Part shown: piece after piece, positions 34,732-45,911 of the stretch
How the letters are laid out: each line of letters begins with the position of its first letter
How positions within the stretch are numbered: the stretch's first letter is position 1
Origin: Cololabis saira
Lineage: Eukaryota > Chordata > Actinopteri > Beloniformes > Belonidae
DNA: 64,000 nt
Assembly: GCF_033807715.1 (NCBI RefSeq)
Contig: NC_084606.1
Coordinates: forward strand, 37,872,401 to 37,936,400
Direction of reading: 5' to 3'
Notes under the pieces: generated by a model
Told to the model about the DNA's origin: nothing
Databases searched by the model: none
What the model saw: the letters and a program-made list of their open reading frames with translations, nothing else
Program-made: the position numbers and the translations under genes

Positions 34732-35750
34732 TCAGGAAGATGCAGGGAATTTCTGTGTCGCCTTAACACAGGTTTCACAGCAGACTATCGTGTGACTGCA
34801 CTCCCGACACCTATATCCTGCATGCTCTTTGCAAACGAAGCAAACATTCGATGATGGTGCAGCAGTTTCCAGCGACACACGAAACAGTTCAGGCTTCAGT
34901 GACTTCCAAACCACACAGCTCTTTTGCCTTTGATTTACTGTATGCGGTCTCTTCATTAGAGCTAGCCTCCTCCTGTTCAACATGTGGCACAGCCTCCGTT
35001 GTCGCAGCAGGGACAGCAGAGTTCACATGTGGCACAGCCTCCGTTGACGCAGCAGGGACAGCAGAGTTCACATGTGGCACAGCCTCCGTTGACGCAGCAG
35101 GGACAGCAGAGTTCACATGTGGCACAGCCTCCGTTGACGCAGCAGGGACAGCAGAGTTCACATGTGGCACAGCCTCCGTTGACGCAGCAGGGAGAGCAGA
35201 GTTCACATGTGGCACTGCCTCCGTTGACGCAGCAGGGACAGCAGAGTTCACATGTGGCACAGCCTCCGTTGACGCAGCAGGGACAGCAGAGTTCACATGT
35301 GGCACAGCCTCCGTTGACGCAGCAGGGACAGCAGAGTTCACATGTGGCACTGCCTCCGTTGACGCAGCAGGGACAGCAGAGTTCACATGTGGCACAGCCT
35401 CCGTTGACGCAGCAGGGACAGCAGAGTTCACATGTGGCACAGCCTCCGTTGACGCAGCAGGGACAGCAGAGTTCACATGTGGCACAGCCTCCGTTGACGC
35501 AGCAGGGACAGCAGAGTTCACATGTGGCACAGCCTCCGTTGACGCACTAGGGACGGCAGAGTTCACATGTGGCACCGCCTCCGTTGACGCAGCAGGGACA
35601 GCAGAGTTCACTCTGGAGTATGGGTTTTGAAAAAGAGTAGTTTTTTTCAAAAAGGAGCGTTTGACTCTACCACCTCCCATCGGCTTCTCTAAAAGTTTTA
35701 GCTTCCAATTCCTCCGAGGCATCCTTGATCCTACTTCCAGTGAATCTGTA
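34732..35750 (-). pseudogene. Cysteine-rich protein exon with 15-residue repeats (KDZ-transposon CxC-like?)
   Basis: Minus strand. A good acceptor (cttctattttacag) opens an exon at about 35750, with a Met at 35722 in good context (MPRRNWKLKLLEKP). After a basic leader come about 14 copies of NSAVPAASTEAVPHV, then an acidic stretch. The frame stops at 34889, but the overlapping minus frame carries a compact cysteine cluster: C-x2-C, seven residues, C-x2-C, five residues, CC-x2-C (CFVCKEHAGYRCRECSHTIV then CCETC), before a stop at 34732. A one-base frameshift after the repeats would join the two. The spacing recalls CxC clusters of KDZ transposon proteins or a B-box; I am not certain of either. 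No transposase domain follows. Confidence 0.35.
34976..35612. repeat. 45-bp tandem repeat, about 14 copies
   Basis: Unit gttcacatgtggcacagcct + ccgttgacgcagcagggaca + gcaga, highly uniform with a few point variants (tgcctc, ggagag, cactag). The length is a multiple of three, so long frames appear on both strands; only the minus-strand one joins a plausible exon. Confidence 0.96.
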
Positions 35751-35829
35751 AAATAGAAGTAAAACAAATTATTAGTTATAAAAGGAAAAATAGACAGTTC
35801 AACCTTTTATGTTACTTGAACCAGTTAAG

Positions 35830-36140
35830 GCAAAACAACCAAACAGTATGTAACGGGTGTGCCTAGCTCTACTACACAGTCTAACTGGCTGGCTGCACAT
35901 CCGTTAACCCCTGATAGCCTCTGCGTTGTGTTCTGGTTGGTCAGAAGAAGACAGTCGGACCACAGGGAGCAGTTGGTTGCTCTTTACTGGTGGTGGTAAG
36001 GTGGCGCTGTACAGTCACAAAATAAACAAACAGTGTGAATATGTAGTCTCCATAAACACCCGCTCTGCAAACCGCATGGAATCCTGCTCTCAGAGAATCC
36101 AGAAAAACGGAGGAAATATGCACTTTGTAATTGAAACTAA
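35830..36140. other. Sequence without recognised gene
   Basis: Contains aatccagaaaaacggaggaa and agtcacaaaataaac blocks that recur near 38810-39090, so it is part of a repeated segment, but no class is assigned. Confidence 0.4.
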
Positions 36141-36379
36141 TGCTGCGTTCCATTTACCTCGGAAGTCGGAACTCGGAATGACGTCACAGCCGAGTTATCA
36201 GCGTTCCAGTTACAAGTAGGTAAACAAGTTTGTAGTTCGCATATACATGAAAAATGTAAATTACACTATAGCAGCATATATATGCCGAACAATACTTGTA
36301 TACGACTGATTTAGTGTGACCAAAACTAGAATGAAGTGCTACGAATTTTTACAGAGCTCTCTTCTACTGTTTACAACCG

Positions 36380-37845
36380 GGGCAGCCATCTTGGAATGTG
36401 AACTCGGCATGGATCTATTCATAAAATCTGGATGGGAGATCGAAAATGGCCGCCCATTCATTTCAATGCATTTTGCTCACTCAGCGCATACGCAGAAAAA
36501 GTTCCTGACTTCCGGGTTTACTTCTGCATTGTGGGGCCCATAGAGCAGTGATTCTTAACCATAGGGCCGCGGCCCACACTTGGGCCGCGAGCGCCATCTA
36601 GTGGGCCGCGAAAAAAATTCAGTTTTGTACGTGTGGGCCGCGGGGGCCGCGGGACTGCATAGCAACTCCCGACCAAATGAGGAGAAGAAGACCCTCAGCT
36701 AGCTCTAGGTGTAATAGTAAGAGAAATGGTGTGTATTTATAGAGAAAATCCTTCATTTTGCACAGAGTAGGTTTAGATCCGCCAGGATCAGGGATCGATT
36801 ACTTGGGTCTGCGCCCAGAGCGAGCGAGCGCGGCGTGATCATTTATCCTGACGCGTCCGCGCAGCCGGGGAGGTCGGTGCCGCTCGGGCGGTGGGCTCCA
36901 TCGTTACTGCTGAAGGATTGTACATGTAGATGTGTCTGCTGGACTGGACTGTTGTTCGGGCTCGCAAAAGCATCGGAAAGTGACACGGCTGCAGCGGCCA
37001 GAGAGCTGCGGGTTCTGCCCGTCCGTCTCAGCTGATCAGGCTCGGATGAAATCCGACACGCGCAGTCCTGACAACTTATGAATGTAAATAAAACTTAGTA
37101 AGTTACTTAGTAAGTAATTAGCTTGACTCTTACAGAGATGAGAAGCCTAACAGGTGGAAAGGGAAGTTCAACCCGGAATGGACAGATTCATCCTGTTCAG
37201 TCTTCCCACTGGGACAAAACCAGTGTCTCGTACGTTCAGAGACCGTGGCGTTCAAAGTGCAAAAGTGAAACGCCACTGAAACAAAACACAAAGTTTTTCA
37301 TCAAACATATCCACTCAAGTCTGAACTGAAGTCACAGAAAATAAGCTGACCATCTTAAACATGTTTGGGTCCACATACAGCTGTGAAGCAGCTTTCTCCA
37401 CAGTGAACATAATTAAAACTAAATATCGTTCCAGGTTCATCAATGAGCACCTTCTCATGTGCATGAGATTCTGACACCATCCAGCCCAGATTTAAAGTCC
37501 TGACAGGAGAAGTTAGAGCTCAGTTCTCTCACTGAACGACAGAAAGTGAGGGCATAAGATTAAGGGGAAGAAAGAAAAACTGCAAAACTTTTAAATTGCT
37601 AAGATGTGTTTATATTAATTTATTATAAAAATGTGTTGAGACAATTAACAAAGAAAAGGGGAAATTCAAACTGCTGGTAAAGAAATAAAATGAGATAGCA
37701 TTTGAAAAATAAAATAAAATCTTATTTATTTATTTTATTTTTAAGAGAAAAAAATGTGTAATTGAAGTTACACATGTTAATGGGCAAATATGTACTTTTT
37801 TAATATAACAGTCAGATGCAGATGTTGATACAACTATGAGGCTAC

Positions 37846-37908
<63 letters not shown>

Positions 37909-38540
37909 TATTATGATGTTCTGGACCTTCGCTGCTATACAGTGTTAATATTTAACGGGCCTCGGGCCACTCTGTACTGAAAAAATTGGGCCCCAAGGTC
38001 AGAAAGGTTAAGAACCCCTGCCATAGAGCATGCTCAGTTGAGTCACCTCCCATGATGCTCTGGGGCCTCCCATCATGCCCCGGGGCAATGACACGAATAT
38101 TAATATAATATGTATTAATATAATATATGAATTCATGTATATTATATGTATTGTATTACATATATTATTAATGTATTAATATAATTACATAATATATATT
38201 AATATAATACATCGGTGGAATGCACGGACACGGCTGTGACGTCAGCCGTGACGTCACGCCCAGAAAGAGACTTTTCTTTGACTTTTCTGGCCGTTATTAA
38301 ACATTTTTGACGGATATAAAGTCCATGACTTAAAAATATAGAATACAAAGATTAGTAATTGCCGGTGATTACAGCTGGAGGTTCCTGTGAACAGTTTTAG
38401 AGGCTTCTCTTTTACTATTGCGGTCTATGGGAAAAAAGCTTTCTGGGCCGCATGGGATTTTTGGTTGCAGTACCGCGGCTGGACACTGGGAGAAATCGGC
38501 ACGCCTTCTGAGTGGGAGACCCGGGGGCTGGAACTCGGGG
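36380..38540. mobile_element. Repeated 650-bp segment, forward copy, split by hAT element
   Basis: The parts 36390-36545 and 38029-38540 together match, in reverse, the two copies at 39157-39812 and 39813-40465 (ctcccatgatgctctggggc, cacggctgtgacgtcagccg, tcttttactattgcggtcta). It contains AT-rich repeats at 38090-38210. The hAT element 36546-38020 interrupts it. No coding frame was recognised. Confidence 0.65.
36546..38020 (+). mobile_element. hAT element, internally deleted, exact 8-bp duplication
   Basis: TIR cagtgattcttaacc / ggttaagaacccctg with CCATAGAG at 36538-36545 and 38021-38028. Remains of the transposase on the + strand are RWKGKFNPEWTD and a C-x2-C finger region across frames at about 37150-37325, directly followed by the C-terminal dimerisation segment (GSTYSCEAAFSTVN, about 37365-37440). 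The RNase H-like catalytic core between them is missing. A TA microsatellite is at 37849-37907. Confidence 0.88.
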
Positions 38541-38559
38541 GTGGTGAAGACTCTCCCAC

Positions 38560-38660
38560 TTTCTTAGTGGGAAATCCCACTTCGAGGGGCGTTCCAGTTG
38601 AAAATTCCGACTGGGAACTGGGAAATCCCCACTTCCGAGGACAAATGGAAGGCGGCATAA
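38560..38660. mobile_element. Fragment of the AATGCCGCGTTCCATTT MITE
   Basis: gaaatcccacttcgaggggc, aactgggaaatcccc and gaggacaaatggaaggcggc match the MITE at 15634-15822. The left arm is replaced by the neighbouring segment. Confidence 0.6.
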
Positions 38661-38669
38661 TAATTCTCA

Positions 38670-39156
38670 ATACTAACAGCAAAAATGCATATTTGAAAAC
38701 CATGAACAAAACATTATAATTAGCCCCACACATCAGTTTCAACATATCAATTGTAATTAATATAAAATACCAATGCATAACAAAACGAAATAAAACATAC
38801 CTGTACAGTCACAAAATAAACTAACAGTGTGAATGTAGTCTCCATTAACACCCGCTCTGCAAACCGCATGGAATCCTGTAGAATCGTAAAATACACGTGT
38901 CCTATAACTGTTGCAAAAGTGTATTTACAGACTTCACATTCAACTCTAATGCACCTCTGTATAATCACAAGCTTACTGAAATCATTATGGTTGCATACTG
39001 TTGTTTAGCACTGTTAAGAAAACGAAATAAAAAGATTAACTCCGACGGGAACACACAGCATAACTGCTTTCAGAGAATCCAGCAAAACTGAGGAGCAGAT
39101 GCAGCTGTGTGACGTCATGAGCTCGGGAATGCAGCGCACTCTTAAAGCGACAGTAC
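38670..39156. other. Repetitive non-coding sequence between segment copies
   Basis: Two occurrences of a block near agtgtgaatgtagtctccat and aaccgcatggaatcctg link it to 36020-36090. No gene was recognised. Confidence 0.4.
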
Positions 39157-40465
39157 AGGTATACACCAGCCCCCGGGTCTGGCACTCAGAAGGCGCGCCG
39201 ATTTTTTCCAGTGGCCAACCGCGGTACTGCAACCAAAAATCCCATGCGGCCCAGAAAGCTTTTTTCCCATAGACCGCAATAGTAAAAGAGAAGCCTCTAA
39301 AACTGTTCACAGGAACCTCCAGCTGTAATCCCCGGCAATTACTAATCTTTGTATTCTATATTTTTAAGTCATGGACTTTATATCCGTCAAAAATGTTTTA
39401 TAACGGCCAGAAAAGTAAAAGAAAAGTCTCTTTCTGGGCGTGACGTCACGGCTGACGTCACAGCCGTGTCCGTGCATTCCACGGATGTTTTATATTAATA
39501 TATATTATGTAATTATATTATATTAATACATTAATAATATATGTAATGCTATACATGTAATAATATACATTAATTAAGATATTATATTAATACATATTAT
39601 ATTAATACTCGCGTCATTGCCCCGGAGCATGATGGGAGGCCCCAGAGCATCATGGGAGGTGACTCAACTGCGCATGCTCTATGGGCCGCTGTATGCGGAA
39701 GTAAACCCGGAAGTCAGAGATTTTTTCGGCTTATGCGCTGGCTGAGCAGAATGCATTGAAATGAATGGGCGGCCATTTTTAGTCTCCGATCCAGTTCTAT
39801 AATACATCCATGGTATACACCAGCCCCCGGGTCTCCCACTCAGAAGGCGCGCCGATTTTTTCCAGTGTCCAGCCGCGGTACTGCAACAAAAAATCCCATG
39901 CGGCCCAGAAAGCTTTTTTCCCATAGACCGCAATAGTAAAAGAGAAGCCTCTAAAACTGTTCACAGGAACCTCCAGCTGTAATCACCGGCTATTACTAAT
40001 CTTTGTATTCTATATTTTTAAGTCATGGACTTTATATCCGTCAAAAATGTTTTATAACGGCCATAAAAGTCAAAGAAAAGTCTCTTTCTGGGCGTGACGT
40101 CACGGCTGACGTCACAGCCGTGTCCGTGCATTCCACGGATGTTTATATTAATATATATTATGTAATTATATTATATTAATACATTCATAATATATGTAAT
40201 ACTATACATGTAATAATATACATTAATGAAGATATTATATTAATACATATTATATTAATACTCGCGTCATTGCCCCGGGGCATGATGGGAGGCCCCAGAG
40301 CATCATGGGAGGTGACTCAACTGCGCATGCTCTATGGGCCGCTGTATGCGGAAGTAAACCCGGAAGTCAGAGATTTTTTCGGCTTATGCGCTGGCTGAGC
40401 AGAATGCATTGAAATGAATGGGCGGCCATTTTTGACGTCCCATCCAGTTTTATAATACATCCATG
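39157..40465. repeat. Two tandem reverse copies of the 650-bp segment
   Basis: Units of about 655 bp, 39157-39812 and 39813-40465, each from ggtatacaccagcccccggg to aatacatccatggtataca. They are about 95% alike by eye and inverted relative to 36380-38540. Each holds the palindromic gacgtcacggctgacgtcac motif. Confidence 0.8.
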
Positions 40466-40894
40466 GTATACACCCAGTTGGAATGAAACAGTAACATTGT
40501 CTGAATATAATAAAATAAAGATTTGGTGGAGTTTCATCAACAAAAATAAACTGTAAATTGTAACCTTGTTACAAGTACTTTCCATGATTTACCAGTTCAG
40601 ACTGTATAATTTGTATCTGTTATTTTTCCACCTTTTCGTTCATCATCTGTGCCATTTTTACTGGCGTTTCTTTATGACAGCTCAATTCCACCCCAGTAAA
40701 AGTACGTAAGTTATCTGATTTAGGGAATTAGAATATATGTTCTAGGAGTGGCGGGCAGACCAAAATAAGATGGAGAATCCATCAACGATTCATCTACAAG
40801 GTCTCAAAATACCTCAGAACAACAATGATATGCAAGATAAGATCAGACTAGTCTCTTTCCTACGACGGAGTATTAGGGCCAAAGTAAGACAAAA

Positions 40895-42190
40895 AAAAAG
40901 GAAATTACGAGAATAAAGTCATAATATTACGAGAATAAAGTCATAATATTTTGAGAATAAAGTCATAATATATATATATATATATATATATTATAAATAT
41001 ATAAATAAGATGCTCAATATTCCTCATTTTAACACAGGGTTAGAGTTCTCATAAATTATATTCTCATAATATTACGACTTTATTCTCATAATATTACTGT
41101 TATGGCTCGGCCTGCTGGGGTTTCCCCTCGGCCCGATCGCGCTGCAGAAGCAGAGTCTGCGCAGCGCACAGCCAGAGATCTGCGCGCCCAGCGACGAGCC
41201 CGGTGGCGCAGCTGAGCCAACAGAGGAGCGCACCTGGACGCAGCTGTAGCGCATCAGGTCAATTACAGGAAGCACTTATAAGGATCAGAACTGCTGGCAG
41301 ACCCTTGTGAGTTCGTGTTGTCACTCCTGTGTCTGGTCGTGGGTTCCTGGAAAGATTGGATTACTTTTGGGGTTTTTGTTGAGGACTTTTTCCCTTGGAT
41401 TACTTTGTGGAGTTTTTTTTACTTTGTTCCTGTATTCTTACAGTGAGTTTCTTCCCTTGCCATTTAAGGAGGCAGCGCTTTTTGTTCTTGAAAATAAACT
41501 ACGCCTTTTTTTGGGCTAACCTTGAACCTGTCTGGTGTCGTGCGCTTGGGTCCAAGGACAGAATCCCTAACAATTACGACTTTATTCTCATAATATTATG
41601 ATTTTATTCTCGTAATGTTACGACTTTATTCTCGTAATGTTACGACTTTATTCACGTAATGTTACGACTTTATTCTCGTAATGTTACGACTTTATTCTCG
41701 TAATGTTACGACTTTATTCTCGTAATGTTACGACTTTATTCTCGTAATGTTACGACTTTATTCTCGTAATTTTACGACTTTATTTCTCGTAATGTTACGA
41801 CTTTATTTCTCGTAATGTTACGACTTTATTTCTCGTAATGTTACGACTTTATTTCTCGTAATGTTACGACTTTATTTCTCGTAATGTTACGACTTTATTT
41901 CTCGTAATGTACGACTTTATTTCTCGTAATGTTACGACTTTATTTCTCGTAATGTTACGACTTTATTTCTCGTAATGTTACGACTTTATTCTCGTAATGT
42001 TACGACTTTATTCTCGTAATGTTACAATTTTATTCTCATAATATTACAATTTTATTCTCATATGATTTTATTCTCATAATATTACGACTATTCTATTACG
42101 AGTTTATTCTCGCAACATTATGACTTTATTCTCGTAATTTTACGACTTTATTCTCATTATATTATGACTTTATTCTCGTAATTCCAATTT
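40895..42190. mobile_element. Palindromic element built of a 20-22 bp array, split by a solo LTR
   Basis: Left units read acgagaataaagtcataata and, after a TA run (40971-40992), right units read attctcgtaatgttacgact, i.e. the array inverts about its centre. About 30 units at 41573-42185 alternate between tattctcg and tatttctcg types. The LTR 41098-41572 sits inside. Confidence 0.8.
41098..41572 (+). mobile_element. Solo LTR with exact 5-bp target duplication
   Basis: Begins tgttatggctcggcc and ends gaatccctaaca (TG...CA). It is flanked by ATTAC at 41093-41097 and 41573-41577. A TATA-like cttataagga lies at about 41275 and AATAAA at 41493-41498. No internal region follows, so this is a product of LTR-LTR recombination. 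Orientation is inferred from these signals. Confidence 0.88.
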
Positions 42191-42199
42191 CGCGCGGCT

Positions 42200-42548
42200 A
42201 AAGGTTTCACATGTCCAAGTGGGAAAATAGAACAAAAGTAAAGACATGAAGCATCAAGTTAGATGATTGCGTATATCATAGCTTACCAGAACCCGACGGC
42301 TTGAGCTTGTACACAATGTCAAATGTGTCTCCTTTAGTTTTAACAGTAATAAATTAGTTGGATTAAACAGAATAATTCACTGTTCTTTCTCAGTGTTTAT
42401 CTCTGACGGTTCTTCTTCTTCTTCTTTGCGTATTTTGGCGGATTGCAATACCAAGTGTAAGGTGCATACCGCCACCTACTGACCCGGAGTATGTAGGACA
42501 GGATCTAGTTGTCTATAGCTTTACATTAAATTATCTAATATAATCAGT
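42200..42548. other. Sequence with a short TTC-repeat-ended repeat
   Basis: 42410-42510 (ttcttcttcttctttgcgta, ggtgcataccgccacctact) resembles the end of a common fish DNA element. Otherwise nothing is recognised. Confidence 0.35.
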
Positions 42549-42549
42549 A

Positions 42550-42990
42550 CTCGAGTTGTAAAAGAAAATCAGGGGGGATGGTGGATTTTATCATATGGGG
42601 ACAGATAATTTGTGCTGATTACAAATAATATAATATATAACAAATGGCACTGACCAAAACACCTGCAGAAATACTGCAGGAATGACATAGCAGCAGTTAA
42701 ATGCAGCCTTCTGTAAGCTTGAAATATCCACTGGGCTTACATCAAATACATCAAAACACAACAATAAAAAACACTTTTCTGAACTTATCAATATGCCTTA
42801 ACAAGAATATTTGTCTTATTTCTAGTTAAAATGTCTCATTTTAGTAAAGAAATCTCATTACACTTAAATCAAGACTCATCACTGGAAAAAACAACAATTT
42901 TCACCTGTTTCAAGTAAATTTTCACTTAAAATAAGTAGAAAAATCTGCCAGTGGAACAAGATTTTTTTGCTTGTAATGAGAAGATAAATC
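42550..42990. mobile_element. Hairpin element with 31-bp unit, copy 3, left part
   Basis: Matches the copy at 32530 from tcaggggggatggtggattt to gagaagataaatc, where the DIRS element interrupts it. It resumes at 49838 with ttgtcccactggcagatttt. Confidence 0.8.
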
Positions 42991-43220
42991 GAAAGTTACG
43001 CCTGTAACTACGGTTCTATGAGTCCCGGATGACCGCCAGGCAGTGCTGTAAGCACTGGATATCTCCCCTCGCGCATGCGCATGTCGAGTACAATACCAAC
43101 AATGTCACGTCACCCGTGACCCCTGCATGACCCCGGAAGGGGTATAACTTCTGGCGTCAGCATGGGATCGACTCCTAGAATCTTCTCGCGAGAGCACGAG
43201 GATTCGGAGTGACCGGCAGG

Positions 43221-43319
43221 CCTGGCGGTCATCCGGGACTCATAGAACCGTAGTTACAGGCGTAACTTTCGTTCTATTTCGTCCCTACTGACTGCCAGGC
43301 GGTGCTGTAAGCACTGGAT
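43221..43319. repeat. DIRS internal complementary region
   Basis: 43221-43270 is the exact reverse complement of the first 50 bp of the element. 43271-43319 is the near-exact reverse complement of its last ~49 bp. In DIRS elements such a region templates joining of the ends into a circular intermediate. Confidence 0.88.
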
Positions 43320-43361
43320 GACGAATACCAACAATGTCACCTAGGATCCCGGTCACTTACC

Positions 43362-44020
43362 TCACTGACCAGGGGCAGAAGGACCCGGGAGTAGAACCAC
43401 GCCCAATGGTTGGGGAGTGGCGACATTGATCCGGTAAAATCTGGAGAACGTGTCCGGCGACGTCCATGAAGCCGCTGTGCAGATGTCCTCCAGAGGCACC
43501 CCCTTCAGGGCAGCCAAAGAAGCCGAAACGCTTCTGGTCGAGTGGCACCTCACCCCCACTGGTGAGGGGCGGCCTCTGGCCCTGTAGGCATGCTCGACCG
43601 TGTCCACCACCCAGTGGGACGGCGCTGTCCAGAAACAGCACGCCCCCTGTTGGGGCCACCATGGCAGAGAACAAGCTGCTCCGACCGTCGCACAGGCGCG
43701 GTAGCATAAGCAGCGAGGGCCCGTACGGGGCACAAAGGGCTCGGCCCACTCTCTGCAAGCTCGGGGTCGAACCGGCCAAGCTGGATAGGCCGATTAGTAC
43801 GAGTGCGTGGCAGGACCTTGGGCAAGAACGCCACGTTCGGCCACAACGTAGCCCCTGAGCCATCTGGGCCCCGCCCCAGGCAGGACCCGCTGACTGACAG
43901 GGCATGTAACTCACCAACTCGCTTTGCCGATGCCATAGCGAGGAGAAAAGCTATCTCCATAGAGGGCCACTTCAGGCCCACCTGGGCCAAGGGCCCAAAA
44001 GGGTGGAGAAGAGAGGGCAC
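43362..44020 (-). pseudogene. DIRS tyrosine recombinase (YR), frameshifted
   Basis: Minus strand. The first part, from 44020, has FLLAMASAKRVGELHALSV with the first catalytic Arg, then CPVRALAAYA and QLVLCHGGP. After a one-base shift near 43650 the frame continues with SHWVVDTVEHAY, the box II motif HSTR (His-x-x-Arg) and FSRFY with the nucleophilic Tyr. The R...HxxR...Y set is therefore intact in residues but broken in frame. The family integrates circular cDNA by recombination. Confidence 0.85.
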
Positions 44021-44362
44021 CTAGCACTATGGACAGGTCCCACACTGGGGCCTTCGGGCTCCTCGGGGGGGGCGCAGCCTCAGAGCCCCCCTGAGAAAGA
44101 GAAACCAGCCGGTGGCACCCCACGGTGGCATTCTCAACCAGGGCATGTTGCGACGAAATGACCGCCGCATACACCCTCAGAGTGGACTGAGCACGGCCAC
44201 CATCCAGGAGGGACCGAAAGGAACCCCAGGATCATGGCCACGGGGCAAAGAACAGGGTCCTCTGCCCCGTCTGCACACCAGGCAGAGAATCTCCCCCATT
44301 CGCACTCATACCAGAGGCGGGTGGGAGGCACATGGGCATTCGAGATGCCAGCCCTGACGGGT

Positions 44363-45402
44363 TCAGGACAGCTTAACAACAATGGGCTGGGCCCTGCAGC
44401 GGCCAGACCCAGAGCTGAAAACGACGGGGTCGGGGTGCAAAACCTGAATCCCCGGCTGGGAAAGACGGTCCCTCTGGGGGGCGTCATGTAGTGTCGCAGC
44501 AGAGCCTCCGCAGCAGTGGAAACTATGTTTCCCCGGTTGGAAGGGGGCCACCAAGAGGAGCCCGTGAGCCCTCTGGAGGACCCTCTGCAAAGTCGGCTTG
44601 CGCCGGGAAAGGAAGTCCGTCACCCGGTTCCTGTCTCCAGGCAGGAACATCGCCCGAAGGCCGGGCAGGCGAGGAGCGGTCCACGCTAGGAGGCCCCGGG
44701 ACACCTGCAGCAGCTGTGCAGAGTCGGTGCCCCCCCTGGTGGCCGATCAAGGGACAGTGGACACACTGTCTGACCGAACCGGCACGTGCGTCCCCCACAG
44801 GAGTTGCAAAAAATGTTCGAGTGTGAAGTGCAGAGCCCAGAGCTCCAGCACGTTGATGTGGCGCGTGCGGACCCGGGAGGACTACTGATGACAGCCTCCC
44901 GGCAGGGAGGGGACAGCGCCTAAGGGCACACCCCTCAGCCGGAATGTCCCGTCTTTCCAGGGTGCAAGGGTATGGACACACACCCGCGAAACCCTGACCA
45001 GCCTGCGCCCGTGCCTCTTGGCATCCAGGCGAGGGCTGTCCAGCCACATTGCAGGGGGCGTAGTGACAGCAGGCCAAAGGTATAAGAGGGGCAAGGGTTG
45101 CCACCACGCACCTGGTGAAAAAATCCTCGGTGACAGGGAGAGCCCGCACAGGAGCACCCTGAACCGACAACGGTGGCCCCGGTAGGCGAACCCCCGGAAC
45201 TACCGGTGACGTGCCGCGACCGGCACGTGAAACAAGTGCCCTGTAGGTCCACAGTTGCAAACCACTTCCTCCTGACCAACGCAGAGCATCCGCTGTGGTC
45301 AAGCCTCCGGAAGGGCAGGACCTTCACGTATTCGTTGAGGTCCCTCAGGTCCAAGATGGGACGACGTCCGTCGTCTCTCTTGCTGACGAGAAAGTAGCTC
45401 AA
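44363..45402 (-). pseudogene. DIRS reverse transcriptase / RNase H, decayed
   Basis: The start of the RT fingers is clear (YFLVSKRDDGRRPILDLRDL, then LPFRRL and WFATVDLQ). In another frame comes GLSLSPRIF, and in another the RNase H region with DSVSTVSLIGHQGG and FLPGDRNRVTDFLSRR. At least three frame changes are needed. I could not find the YxDD catalytic motif; the stretch where it should be looks deleted. It may begin further right, at about 45767. Confidence 0.8.
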
Positions 45403-45911
45403 GTAGAACCCCCAGGCCGCGGCGGGGGTCCACCGGCATGATGGCGCTCTTGGCCAGTAGGGCGGGCAACACCTGAGCCCGAGCCAGAATGTTTGCCGGG
45501 TCTCTGACGATGGTCATCTCAACCTGGCCGGAGGTAGAAGGCCGGTGTCGGAACTGCAATACGTACCCCTGGGCTAGGGTGGAAACCACCCGGGCCTCGA
45601 TGAGCAGGCAGCCCAGTAACTGAGCTGCTGCCAGAAAAGTAGCCGACGACCGGCCCCGTGGCCTTAGCGCCGTCTCCCCCGGGCTCTGGACATCCCGGCG
45701 GGGCGACGGTCGGGATCAAGGCCCCGACGCTACTGGGATGGTCCGCGCACAGGGGGGCGAAAGTCACCAGCAGGCTGACTCACAGACTGCTGAAAGCCGC
45801 GCCGGCCGCCGTAGGTAGGCGGCCGAGGGCGACGCCCGGGGGCAGGTGAAGGGCCTCCCGGTGTACTGGAAGCTGCCGCACTCCTGTGAAGGTACACCAG
45901 CCGCTGCCCGG

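Noticed and set aside
34851..35630. Long plus-strand frames (259 and 188 codons) across the 45-bp array
   Set aside because: The unit length is a multiple of three so several frames stay open; only the minus frame connects to an exon-like sequence.
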